The translations under genes and the position numbers were made by a program. From Pseudomonas putida (lineage in GTDB: Bacteria; Pseudomonadota; Gammaproteobacteria; Pseudomonadales; Pseudomonadaceae), in the NCBI RefSeq assembly GCF_030159595.1, contig NZ_BSKJ01000005.1, positions 337,232 through 401,231 on the forward strand: a DNA stretch of 64,000 bases, read 5' to 3'. Positions 1-8,106 of the stretch are shown here, piece after piece (position 1 is the first letter of the stretch; each line of letters begins with the position of its first letter). Below the pieces are notes generated by a model that was not told the origin of the DNA, ran no database searches, and worked only from the letters and a program-made list of their open reading frames with translations.

Positions 1-32
1 ACGTTGGCACTCATGCCCAGCAGTTCGCACAT
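1..32 (-). CDS. Class II glutamine amidotransferase, YafJ-like (N-terminal fragment)
   Basis: Only the first ten codons lie in the window, read leftwards off the edge. They give MCELLGMSAN, the usual N-terminus of YafJ-type class II glutamine amidotransferases, in which the Cys after the start Met becomes the catalytic N-terminal nucleophile. A GGAGA ribosome-binding site sits 7-8 nt upstream of the ATG at 32-30. The gene starts 14 nt after the stop of the membrane protein gene at 47-544, on the same strand, so the two may be co-transcribed. The identification rests on ten residues only. Confidence 0.6.
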   Translation of the reverse strand, partial: MCELLGMSAN

Positions 33-46
33 AGGCGTGTCTCCGT

Positions 47-544
47 TTACAGACGGGGCTCGACCCGGCCATTGCCGCGCGGTGCGGCAGGGCGTGGGTC
101 GTCACGGTAACGGTCACCGCGTTCGGCGGCCAAGGGCGCCCGGGCGGCGAGCTGGTCATCTTCGGCAGCCTGGCGCTGGGCGGCGGCCTCGGCTTGCTCG
201 CGGCGCTCGCGGGCGCGCTTCTCCAGTGGCCAGCGCAGCAACACGAAGAGGAAATACAGGCCAAAGGCGATCATGCCGTACATGGCGAAGTCGGACACCG
301 CGCGCCAGGCGTTGTTGCCGACCTTGAAGGCGACATCCAGGGCGGTGATGGCGATGGCCGGGGCGAAGCTGTCCTTGACCGGGTCGACCACGGTCGGGGT
401 CAGCAGCAGTACCGCCAGCACTACCCGCAGCGGTTCGCGCAGCCAGCGCCACATCCAGCCGGTCAGCTTGAAGCCCACCAGCAGGCAGCCCAGGGCGGCC
501 ACAGCGTATAGGCCCCAGAGAAGGGTGTAGTCGTTCTCGGTCAT
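47..544 (-). CDS. Hypothetical inner-membrane protein
   Basis: A 165-residue protein with about three or four predicted hydrophobic segments (roughly residues 8-26, 38-52 and 88-106). It ends in a highly charged, Arg/Glu/Ala-rich tail (from about residue 108) that is probably cytoplasmic and partly coiled. It matches no enzyme family I recognise and no catalytic motif is visible. The gene sits just upstream of the YafJ-like gene on the same strand and is divergent from the oligopeptidase B gene, with about 90 bp between the two starts. The ribosome-binding site before the ATG at 544 is weak. Confidence 0.7.
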   Translation of the reverse strand: MTENDYTLLWGLYAVAALGCLLVGFKLTGWMWRWLREPLRVVLAVLLLTPTVVDPVKDSFAPAIAITALDVAFKVGNNAWRAVSDFAMYGMIAFGLYFLFVLLRWPLEKRARERREQAEAAAQRQAAEDDQLAARAPLAAERGDRYRDDPRPAAPRGNGRVEPRL

Positions 545-636
545 GGTGTTCGTGCAAGCCAGGCAAAGAGATGCCTATGATAAACACTTTTCCGGGCGCA
601 GACAGTGTTTGCCTGTCCCTAGCCAAGAGATCACCA

Positions 637-2679
637 ATGTCCAACAAGCCCCAGCCGCCCATCGCCCACGCCGACAACGCCGCCGACCCGTACGCCTGGC
701 TGCAACAACGCGACACCCCCGAGGTCCTCGCCTACCTGCAAGCCGAAAACGCCTACCAGGAAGCTTGTCTGGCCGAGCAGGCGCGCCTGCGCGAACAACT
801 GTTCGAAGAGATCAAGGGCCGCATCCAGGAAACCGACCTGTCGCTGCCGGCACCCTGGGGCCCCTACCTGTACTACACCCGCACCACGGCGGGCGACGAG
901 TACCCGCGCCACTACCGCTGCCCGCGCCCGGCCGACGACGCCAATACCGTCGATGAAAGCCAGGAACAACTGCTGCTCGACCCCAACGCCTTGGCCAATG
1001 GCGGCTTCCTGTCGCTGGGCGCCTTCAACGTCAGCCCCGACCATCGTCTGCTGGCCTACAGCCTCGACACCAGCGGTGACGAAATCTACACCCTGTACGT
1101 CAAGGACCTGGCCAGCGGCAACGTCACTGCCCTGCCCTTCGACGACTGCGACGGCAGCCTGACCTGGGCCAACGACAGCCAGACGCTGTTTTTCACCGAA
1201 CTGGACGACACTCACCGACCCTGGAGGCTGCGGCGCCACACGCTGGGTGGCGACGATGCACAGACCGTTTTCGAAGAGCCCGACGGGCGCTTCTTCCTGC
1301 ACTGCTACCGCACCAGTTCCGAGCGCCAGCTGGTGCTGCTGCTCAACAGCAAGACCACCAGCGAGGCCTGGGTACTGGACGCCGAAACACCGCAGGCGCC
1401 GTTCACCTGCTTGGCACCGCGTGTCGAAGGCCACGAGTACTTCCCCGACCATGGCCAGCTGGACGGCGAATGGCGCTGGTTCATCCGCACCAACCAGGAC
1501 GGCATCAACTTCGCCCTGTACCACGCGCCGGTTGCGCCGGTGCCAAGCCGTGAGCAATGGCAGGTGCTGGTGGCGCACCGCGATGCGATCATGCTCGAAG
1601 GCCTCAGCCTGAACGCCAGCGCCCTGACCCTGAGTCTGCGCGAAGGCGGCCTGCCGATCATCGAAGTCCGCCCGCAAGGGCTGCCAGCCTACCGCGTGGA
1701 ACTCCCCGACGCGGCCTACAGCCTGTATGTGCAGGACAGCCTGGAGTTCGCCAGCACCCGCATACGCCTGCGTTACGAAGCGCTCAACCGCCCGGCCCAG
1801 GTGCGCCAGCTGGAGCTGGCCACGGGTGCCCAGGCCGTGCTCAAGCAAACCCCAGTCCTGGGTGCATTCGATGCCGATGACTATGTGAGTGAGCGCCTGT
1901 GGGCAACCGCAGCGGACGGCACCCGGGTGCCGATCAGCCTGGTGCGTCGCCGTCAGGACCTGGGCAAGACCGTGCCGCTGTACCTGTACGGTTACGGCGC
2001 CTATGGCGAAAGCCTGGACCCGTGGTTCTCCCATGCCCGCCTGAGCCTGCTGGATCGCGGCGTGGCCTTTGCCATCGCGCATGTGCGTGGCGGCGGCGAA
2101 CTGGGCGAAGCCTGGTACCGCGCCGGCAAGCAGGAGCACAAGCCCAACACCTTCAGCGACTTCATCGCCTGCGCCGAGCACCTGATCGCCGAAGGCGTGA
2201 CCGCCTCTGACCGATTGGCCATCAGTGGCGGCAGCGCCGGCGGCCTGCTGATGGGCGCGGTACTCAACCTGCGCCCCGAGCTGTTCCGCTGCGCGATTGC
2301 CGAGGTGCCGTTCGTCGACGTGCTCAACACCATGCTCGACCCCGACCTGCCGCTGACCGTGACCGAGTACGACGAATGGGGTAACCCCGAGGAGCCGGAG
2401 GTGTATGAGCGGATCAAGGCCTATGCGCCGTATGAGAACGTGAAAGCGCAGGCCTACCCGGCGATGCTGGTGGTGGCGGGCTACAACGACAGCCGCGTGC
2501 AGTATTGGGAAGCGGCCAAGTGGGTGGCGCGGCTGCGCACGCGCAAGACCGACAGCAACCTGCTGCTGCTCAAGACCGAGATGGGGGCTGGGCATGGCGG
2601 GATGAGCGGGCGGTATCAGGGGTTGAAGGATGTGGCCCTGGAATATGCGTTCGTGTTTGGCGAGCTGGGGGTGGCGTAA
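637..2679 (+). CDS. ptrB: Oligopeptidase B (S9A serine peptidase)
   Basis: A 680-residue cytoplasmic peptidase that cleaves short peptides after Arg or Lys. An N-terminal seven-bladed propeller (about residues 70-400) restricts access to a C-terminal alpha/beta-hydrolase domain. The catalytic triad is in place: Ser533 in GGSAGG, Asp618 in GYNDSRV and His653 in GAGHGG, essentially the spacing of Escherichia coli PtrB. The start at 637 (MSNKPQ) is preferred over an in-frame ATG at 571, because it has a purine-rich ribosome-binding site and gives the family's usual N-terminus. The gene is probably monocistronic. Confidence 0.93.
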   Translation: MSNKPQPPIAHADNAADPYAWLQQRDTPEVLAYLQAENAYQEACLAEQARLREQLFEEIKGRIQETDLSLPAPWGPYLYYTRTTAGDEYPRHYRCPRPADDANTVDESQEQLLLDPNALANGGFLSLGAFNVSPDHRLLAYSLDTSGDEIYTLYVKDLASGNVTALPFDDCDGSLTWANDSQTLFFTELDDTHRPWRLRRHTLGGDDAQTVFEEPDGRFFLHCYRTSSERQLVLLLNSKTTSEAWVLDAETPQAPFTCLAPRVEGHEYFPDHGQLDGEWRWFIRTNQDGINFALYHAPVAPVPSREQWQVLVAHRDAIMLEGLSLNASALTLSLREGGLPIIEVRPQGLPAYRVELPDAAYSLYVQDSLEFASTRIRLRYEALNRPAQVRQLELATGAQAVLKQTPVLGAFDADDYVSERLWATAADGTRVPISLVRRRQDLGKTVPLYLYGYGAYGESLDPWFSHARLSLLDRGVAFAIAHVRGGGELGEAWYRAGKQEHKPNTFSDFIACAEHLIAEGVTASDRLAISGGSAGGLLMGAVLNLRPELFRCAIAEVPFVDVLNTMLDPDLPLTVTEYDEWGNPEEPEVYERIKAYAPYENVKAQAYPAMLVVAGYNDSRVQYWEAAKWVARLRTRKTDSNLLLLKTEMGAGHGGMSGRYQGLKDVALEYAFVFGELGVA

Positions 2680-2724
2680 AGCCCAGTTTCAAGCCCCCAC
2701 AGGGCCGGTGCAAGCCGCCAGTGC

Positions 2725-3003
2725 TCAATCATCATCCACCACCGGCTTCGGAGGGTCCTGCCGCAGCCCCGGCAGTGGCTGGTCCTTCGGTGGCCCCGGC
2801 ACAGGCATGGGCGGTAGCAACGGCGCCCCAGGCTGGTTGTCGTAGGCCTTGGGCGGCGTACTAGGGGTTATCTGCGGGTATGGCGTGGGCGTGGGCGTAC
2901 CGGGTGCACCGGGTACCGGTGTAGTGAGTCGGGGTGGCGTGCTGGCAGCTTCGGCCATGGGCAAACCAGCCAGCAACAGCGCGGTGAGGATCGCGTGAAA
3001 CAT
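2725..3003 (-). CDS. Small secreted proline-rich protein
   Basis: A 92-residue protein with a clear signal peptide (about residues 1-20, ending AEA). The mature part is almost wholly Pro/Thr/Gly-rich and has no predicted fold or cysteines, which suggests a disordered periplasmic or envelope protein. A consensus AGGAGG ribosome-binding site stands 6-7 nt before the ATG at 3003-3001. It is convergent with ptrB, with only 45 nt between stops, and divergent from the HNH gene. No function can be assigned. Longer reading frames through this region on the same strand run into the HNH gene and are not credible. Confidence 0.7.
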   Translation of the reverse strand: MFHAILTALLLAGLPMAEAASTPPRLTTPVPGAPGTPTPTPYPQITPSTPPKAYDNQPGAPLLPPMPVPGPPKDQPLPGLRQDPPKPVVDDD

Positions 3004-3135
3004 CAGCAACCTCCTGTCGGGAACCTTCCTACAGGCTACGCCTAAATCAAAGCTTTCGCCTGTCCGCCTGCCCTGCAAGCGCGCTAGACTCAATGGCATA
3101 ACCGTCATTTGCCTGATCAGAACAAAGGAAACACC

Positions 3136-3507
3136 ATGAGCTCCACCTCTTCCGCCGCCGCCACCGCGCGCCTCGATCGCATCCTGGCCGATGCCAAGCG
3201 TGACAAGGAAATGGGCTACCGCGACAAGGCCCTGAGAATGTACCCGCACGTCTGCGGCCGCTGCGCCCGCGAATTCGCCGGCAAGCGCCTGAGCGAGCTG
3301 ACCGTGCACCACCGTGACCACAACCACGACAACAACCCGCAGGACGGCTCCAACTGGGAACTGCTGTGCCTGTACTGCCACGACAACGAGCACTCGCGCT
3401 ACACCGACCAGCAGTACTTCAGCGAAGGCTCCACCAGCACGCCGAGCATCGCCAAGGCCACCCACAACCCGTTCGCCGCACTGGCAGGCATGTTGAAGAA
3501 AGACTGA
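3136..3507 (+). CDS. yajD: HNH nuclease family protein YajD
   Basis: A 123-residue protein with a compact HNH zinc-binding core. Cys40 and Cys43 (CGRC) and Cys78 and Cys81 (CLYC) form two CxxC knuckles around the HHRDHNHD segment (residues 58-65). This matches the YajD family, whose biological substrate is not established. ATG 3136 is taken over the in-frame upstream start at 3109 because AAAGGA lies 5-10 nt before it. The last 35 residues are low-complexity and variable. It lies upstream of an RNA methyltransferase gene on the same strand, 71 nt away. Confidence 0.85.
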   Translation: MSSTSSAAATARLDRILADAKRDKEMGYRDKALRMYPHVCGRCAREFAGKRLSELTVHHRDHNHDNNPQDGSNWELLCLYCHDNEHSRYTDQQYFSEGSTSTPSIAKATHNPFAALAGMLKKD

Positions 3508-3578
3508 CCATCGATTCGCCCCCCGCTGCTACCGGGCAGCCCGTATAATCGCGCTTTTTTCGCGAAGGGCCCCGGTAC

Positions 3579-4049
3579 GTGGCAAACAAACGATACAGCT
3601 GCATCGGCCTGTTCAACCCCAAGTCGCCAGAAAACGTCGGCTCGGTGATGCGCGCGGCGGGCTGCTATGGCGTCAATTCGGTGTTCTACACAGGTAAACG
3701 CTACGAACGCGCGCGTGACTTCGTCACCGACACCAAGCGCGTGCATTACGACATTCCGCTGATCGGCATCGATGACCTGCAACGCATCATCCCGCTGGGC
3801 TGCACGCCGGTGGCGGTGGAGCTGGTGGAAGGGGCGCGGCCATTGCCGGAATACACCCACCCGGACCGGGCTATCTATATCTTCGGGCCTGAGGATGGCT
3901 CGTTGAGCGAGGATGTGCGGGGGTGGTGTGAAGAAACCATCTACATACCGACCGAAGGTTGCATGAACCTGGCGGCGACGGTGAATGTGGTGCTGTATGA
4001 CCGCATGGCCAAGGGGCTGAACACCCGGTCAGGGCCCAAGTTCAAGTAA
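3579..4049 (+). CDS. SpoU/TrmH-family RNA methyltransferase
   Basis: A 156-residue SPOUT-class methyltransferase with only the catalytic knotted domain. Motif 1 is the N-terminal ENVGSVMRAAGCYG region (about residues 18-31), motif 2 is IFGPEDGSLS (about 107-116), and motif 3 is CMNLAATVNVVLYD (about 129-142); the last two form the trefoil-knot AdoMet site. Such proteins usually 2'-O-methylate tRNA or rRNA, but the target here cannot be read from sequence. The start is GTG at 3579. A TATAAT hexamer at 3544-3549 could be its -10 box, although no good -35 is visible. Confidence 0.85.
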   Translation: MANKRYSCIGLFNPKSPENVGSVMRAAGCYGVNSVFYTGKRYERARDFVTDTKRVHYDIPLIGIDDLQRIIPLGCTPVAVELVEGARPLPEYTHPDRAIYIFGPEDGSLSEDVRGWCEETIYIPTEGCMNLAATVNVVLYDRMAKGLNTRSGPKFK

Positions 4050-4050
4050 T

Positions 4051-4082
4051 AAAAAGGCCGCCACTGCGATAGCAGGGCGGCC
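4051..4082 (-). terminator. Rho-independent terminator of the 4.1-10.2 kb operon
   Basis: GGCCGCC (4056-4062) pairs with GGCGGCC (4076-4082), extended inside by CTGC/GCAG. Five A residues on the plus strand (4051-4055) give a U-run after the hairpin on minus-strand RNA. It lies 42 nt past the aldehyde dehydrogenase stop and may also stop read-through from the plus-strand methyltransferase gene. Confidence 0.75.
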
Positions 4083-4123
4083 AGGTGCCGAACTCCGTCA
4101 GAACAGCACCGGTCTTGCTCAGA

Positions 4124-5614
4124 TCACGAAGCGTTGATCCAGATGGTCTTCAGCTCCGTGTACTGGTCGTGTGCCCAGATGGACTTGTCGCGTCCACCAA
4201 AGCCAGACTCCTTGTAGCCACCGAACGGCGTGGTGACATCACCTTCGCCGAAGCAGTTGACCGTGACCACACCCGCGCGGATTTCACGCGACAGGCGCAG
4301 CGCATTGCGCAGGCTGCCGGTGTAGGCAGAAGCCGCAAGGCCGTAGACGGTGTCGTTGGCCAGTTCGATGGCTTCATCGAGGGTCTCGAAGCTGGTCACG
4401 CTCAGCACCGGGCCAAAGATTTCCTCCACGAACAGCTTGTTGTCGCGGCCTACGTTGTCGACGATGGTCGGCTGCACGAACACGCCTTCCTCGGTCTCGC
4501 CACCCTGGACGATACTGAGCTTCTGCTCGGCAGCGTATTCCAGGTACGACTTGACCTTCTCGAAGTGCGACTTGCTGACCATGGCGCCCAGGCGGTTGTC
4601 CGGGTCCATCGGGTCGCCCAGCTTCCAGTCCTTCAGGTGCTTGGCCATCAAGCCCAGCAGCTCGTCCTTCACGTCCTTGTGCACGATCAGACGCGAAGAA
4701 GCCGAGCAGTTCTCGCCCATGTTCCAGAACGCACCGGCGGTAACGAACTGGGCCACTTCGTCCAGGTCTTCGCAGTCATTCATGACCACGGCCGGGTTCT
4801 TGCCCCCCAGCTCCAGCACGATGCGCTTGAGGTTGGACTCGGCGGCGTACTTCAGGAACAGGCGACCGGTGTCGGTCGAGCCAGTGAAGCTGACCATCGG
4901 GATGTCCATGTGGCGGCCGATGGCCTCGCCCACTTCGCGGCCACCGCCTGGTACCAGGTTGAACACACCGGCCGGGATGCCGGCTTCATGGGCCAGTTCG
5001 GCCACGCGCAGGGCGCTGAGGGTGGTTTCCTTGGCCGGCTTGACCACGATCGAGCAACCAGCGGCCAGCGACGGGGCGATCTTCCAGGCCAGCATCAGCA
5101 GCGGGAAGTTCCACGGTAGCACCAGGCCGACCACGCCGATGGCTTCACGCACCACCATGGTCACGGCAGCGTTGCCGGTCGGGGCCGTGGCATCGTAGAT
5201 CTTGTCGATCAGCTCGGCGTGCCAGCGGATGGTGTGGATGGTTTCCGGCACGTCGACGTTCTGGCACTCGCTGACCGGCTTGCCGCTGTCCAGCGCTTCC
5301 AGCACGGCCAGTTCATGGGCGTTGTCTTCCAGCAACTGGGCGAACTTCTGCAGCACATGCTTGCGGTCGTTCGGTTGCATCTTCGACCAGGTGCCTGCTT
5401 CGAACACGCGCTTGGCAGCCGCCACAGCCACGTTGACGTCGTTGACGTCGCAGGCCGCCACTTCGGCCAGTTGCTTGCCGGTGGCCGGGTTGGTGGTGAC
5501 GAACGTGCGGCCGGAGATGGCATCGCGGAACTCACCGTCGATGAAGGCCTTGGTCCGCAGTTGCAGTTCGGCGGCGATGGCCGCGTATTGTTCCTTGCTC
5601 AGCAATTCAGCCAT
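4124..5614 (-). CDS. NAD(P)-dependent aldehyde dehydrogenase, PuuC-like
   Basis: A 496-residue aldehyde dehydrogenase. Catalytic Cys303 (GENCSASS), general base Glu268 (ELGG), Asn169 (PWNF) and Lys192 are all present. The sequence resembles E. coli PuuC (gamma-glutamyl-gamma-aminobutyraldehyde dehydrogenase) over its full length, including the terminal TELKTIWI. It is the last gene of a minus-strand cluster with a DHDPS-like lyase 13 nt upstream, an MFS porter, a PuuB-like oxidase and a GntR regulator. It probably oxidises an amino- or keto-aldehyde produced by those enzymes. The substrate is not known; there is no gamma-glutamylputrescine synthetase nearby, so a true Puu pathway is unlikely. 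Confidence 0.88.
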   Translation of the reverse strand: MAELLSKEQYAAIAAELQLRTKAFIDGEFRDAISGRTFVTTNPATGKQLAEVAACDVNDVNVAVAAAKRVFEAGTWSKMQPNDRKHVLQKFAQLLEDNAHELAVLEALDSGKPVSECQNVDVPETIHTIRWHAELIDKIYDATAPTGNAAVTMVVREAIGVVGLVLPWNFPLLMLAWKIAPSLAAGCSIVVKPAKETTLSALRVAELAHEAGIPAGVFNLVPGGGREVGEAIGRHMDIPMVSFTGSTDTGRLFLKYAAESNLKRIVLELGGKNPAVVMNDCEDLDEVAQFVTAGAFWNMGENCSASSRLIVHKDVKDELLGLMAKHLKDWKLGDPMDPDNRLGAMVSKSHFEKVKSYLEYAAEQKLSIVQGGETEEGVFVQPTIVDNVGRDNKLFVEEIFGPVLSVTSFETLDEAIELANDTVYGLAASAYTGSLRNALRLSREIRAGVVTVNCFGEGDVTTPFGGYKESGFGGRDKSIWAHDQYTELKTIWINAS

Positions 5615-5627
5615 TTTTCCAGCCTCC

Positions 5628-6521
5628 TTATTTGATCAGGGCGATGGTGGCCTTCAGTTCGGTGACCACGCGCTTGAGTTCTGCTTTCTCGGCGTCGTCC
5701 AGGTCGTACAGCGGCTTGCGCACGCCGCCGGTTTTCAGGCCATTCAGGGCCACGCCGTTCTTGATGGCCTGGACGAACTTGCCACCCTCCAGGAAGTCCA
5801 TCAGCGGCATCATGGCAGCCATGATCTTGCGACCTTTGGCAAAGTCCTTCTCGATCACGCAGGCCTCGTACAGGGCCACATGCTCGCGCGGGATGAAGTT
5901 GGAACCGGCGCACACCCAGCTCTGGGCGCCCCAGGCGAAGAACTCCAGGGCCTGGTCGTCCCAGCCGCACGACAGCTGGATGTTCGGGCGCTTGATGGCC
6001 AGGCGGTGCAGCTGGGCCATGTCACCGGAGCTTTCCTTGATGGCGACGATGTTTTTCACATCAGCCACGGCATCGAAGAATTCTTCGCCCATGCTTACGC
6101 TCATGCGGCCTGGGTAGTTGTACAGCATGATCGGCAGGCCGGCGGCGGCGTCGACCGCTTTGACGTGCAGGGCGATTTCCTGCTGGGTCGGCAGCGCGTA
6201 CGGCGGGGTGCCCACCAGCAGCGCGTCGGCCTTGATTTCCTTGGCGTGCTGGGCGAAGGCCACCGCGTCTTCGGTGCGGATGCCACCAGTGCCGACGATC
6301 AGCGGCAGGCGGCCGTTGAGCACGTCCTTGGCCTGGGCGGCCAGTTCGATGCGCTCCTGGGTGGTGTGGGCGTAGTACTCGCCGGTAGAGCCACCAATGA
6401 TGACACCGTGGATTTTCGACTCGACCAGGTATTCGAGGACCTCGGCAAACGCTGCCTTGTCGATCGAGCCGTCCGCAGCCAGCGGAGTGATTGCCGGGGT
6501 GTAGATGCCTTCGAATTTCAC
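5628..6521 (-). CDS. DHDPS-family lyase/aldolase (DapA-like)
   Basis: A 297-residue class I aldolase of the dihydrodipicolinate synthase superfamily. The Schiff-base lysine is Lys162 (AIKESSG), the catalytic Tyr is Tyr134 (LYNYPGR) with Arg139 behind it, and the GGSTGE loop is at 43-48. The GTG start at 6521 has a GGAGA ribosome-binding site and gives the family's normal length; an upstream in-frame ATG at 6602 would add 27 residues with no homology. It is not the housekeeping DapA, which lies at 50.4 kb. Lying between an oxidase and an aldehyde dehydrogenase, it more likely handles a catabolic keto acid, either by dehydration-deamination or aldol cleavage. Confidence 0.85.
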   Translation of the reverse strand: MKFEGIYTPAITPLAADGSIDKAAFAEVLEYLVESKIHGVIIGGSTGEYYAHTTQERIELAAQAKDVLNGRLPLIVGTGGIRTEDAVAFAQHAKEIKADALLVGTPPYALPTQQEIALHVKAVDAAAGLPIMLYNYPGRMSVSMGEEFFDAVADVKNIVAIKESSGDMAQLHRLAIKRPNIQLSCGWDDQALEFFAWGAQSWVCAGSNFIPREHVALYEACVIEKDFAKGRKIMAAMMPLMDFLEGGKFVQAIKNGVALNGLKTGGVRKPLYDLDDAEKAELKRVVTELKATIALIK

Positions 6522-6594
6522 GGTAGGTTCTCCAGTGCGTTGCTCAGTGTTGTAAAGGCCGCCGCGCAACGACGCGGCGGTGGGTTGTAAGGCT

Positions 6595-7923
6595 TCAGCC
6601 AAGCGAAGCAGCTTGTTGCAGATTCAGCGAACGGGTTTCCGGGGCCAGGGCGACCGAGAAGGCCAGGCCGACGAAGGTCACGGCGGCAGCGGCATACATG
6701 GTGGCGCCGATGCCGTAGCTGTCGAGGGCGATGGGCACCAGCCAGGTGCCGACTGCGGCACCGACCCGCGACATGGAAGTGCCCACGCCTACGGCGCCAG
6801 CGCGGATCTCGGTGGGGAACAGTTCGTTGGGGTACACCAGTTGCAGCACCTGGGCGCCACCGATGAACAACGCATAGGCCCCGAACAGCACCAGGATGAG
6901 CATCTCGTTGCCGTTGCTGAAGGCGCCCAGGCCCAGCAGCGCCAGCCCTGACCAGAAGAAGCTGTGCAGCAGCGTGGTGCGACGGCCGATGGTGTTGAGC
7001 AGGCGGGTGCCGACGATGCAGCCGACCACGAACAGGAAGGTGATGGCGATGGAACCGATCGATGCCCAGTCACCTTTAAGGTTCAGCGCGCCCAGCACCT
7101 TCGGGGCGAACGCGTACACGGCAAATACCGGGATGACCGAGCAGGTCCAGAACATGGTGACGAACAACATGCGTTTACCGTAGCCAGAGTGCAGCAGGCT
7201 GAGGAACGACAGCTTGCGTGTCTTGGGCTCTTCCGGCAGGTTCTTCAACGAGAAGCCGTTGCCGTAGACGCGCTTGATTACCTGTTCAGCCTCGGCCGAA
7301 CGGCCTTTGCTGATCAGCCAGCGTGGCGACTCCGGGGTACCCAGGCGAATGGCGAACAGCAACGCACCGATGACCGCAGCACTGGCCAGCACCAGGCGCC
7401 AGGCATCGTCGCCACCGTGGCGCAGGATGGCTTCACCGGCCAGATAGGCGGTGGCGGCACCGGCGAACCACAATACCGTCAAGGTAGCCAGGCGCGGGCC
7501 GCGGTTCTTCTTGGGCAAGAACTCCACCAGCAGCGAGGTGGCAACCGGGTATTCGATGCCCACGGCGATACCGATGGCGAACCGCAGCAGGAACAACGCC
7601 AGCGCCGATTCGACCCAGAACTGCGCGACCGAGGCCAGGATGAACAGGGTCGGGCCAACGAAGAACACGCGCTTGCGGCCGAAACGGTCGGTCAACCAAC
7701 CGCCGAAGAAGCCACCGAAGAAAATGCCGATCAACGCAGAAGCGGCGATCATGCCCTGCCAGAAACTGGTCAGGCCCAGGCCTGCGGACATCTGCACCAT
7801 GGCCACGCCGATGATGCTCAGTACATAGCCATCGACGAACGAACCACCACCGGAACGCAGGGTCAGCAACTGGTGAAAGTTGTTGATCGGTACATCTTCA
7901 ATCGAAACATTCGGATTTGTCAT
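6595..7923 (-). CDS. MFS transporter, sugar-porter/MHS type
   Basis: A 442-residue permease with twelve predicted transmembrane helices. It has the loop signature GGWLTDRFGRKRVF after helix 2, PESPRWLISKGR in the central loop, and PNELFPTEIRAGAVG before the last helices, all hallmarks of the sugar porter and metabolite:H+ symporter families. ATG 7923 has TAGGAA upstream and is chosen over an in-frame ATG 30 nt earlier. It sits inside the GntR-oxidase-lyase-dehydrogenase cluster and probably imports that pathway's substrate. The family covers sugars, aromatic acids and quaternary amines, so the substrate cannot be named. Confidence 0.87.
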   Translation of the reverse strand: MTNPNVSIEDVPINNFHQLLTLRSGGGSFVDGYVLSIIGVAMVQMSAGLGLTSFWQGMIAASALIGIFFGGFFGGWLTDRFGRKRVFFVGPTLFILASVAQFWVESALALFLLRFAIGIAVGIEYPVATSLLVEFLPKKNRGPRLATLTVLWFAGAATAYLAGEAILRHGGDDAWRLVLASAAVIGALLFAIRLGTPESPRWLISKGRSAEAEQVIKRVYGNGFSLKNLPEEPKTRKLSFLSLLHSGYGKRMLFVTMFWTCSVIPVFAVYAFAPKVLGALNLKGDWASIGSIAITFLFVVGCIVGTRLLNTIGRRTTLLHSFFWSGLALLGLGAFSNGNEMLILVLFGAYALFIGGAQVLQLVYPNELFPTEIRAGAVGVGTSMSRVGAAVGTWLVPIALDSYGIGATMYAAAAVTFVGLAFSVALAPETRSLNLQQAASLG

Positions 7924-8106
7924 TGTTGTTCCTACCACGTCTGCTACATGCACATTTTCAAGGCGAGCGCGTCCGCGAAACTGAAAACCGCCTTCAGCCC
8001 CGGGTGACCGGACGACGCATCTCGATCATCAAATTCGGGCAAGCCGCGCCCGTGCCGGCCAACTTACGCCGACGAAAAATGTTCTATGGCCTAACTCAGG
8101 TAACGA

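Noticed and set aside
631..2595. Long minus-strand reading frame of 654 codons opposite oligopeptidase B
   Set aside because: It is antisense to a full-length gene with an intact catalytic triad. The translation has no domain and is a GC3-driven shadow typical of GC-rich DNA.
3544..3549. TATAAT hexamer as a promoter for the RNA methyltransferase
   Set aside because: There is no acceptable -35 hexamer at 16-19 bp, so it is mentioned only as a possibility in that gene's entry.
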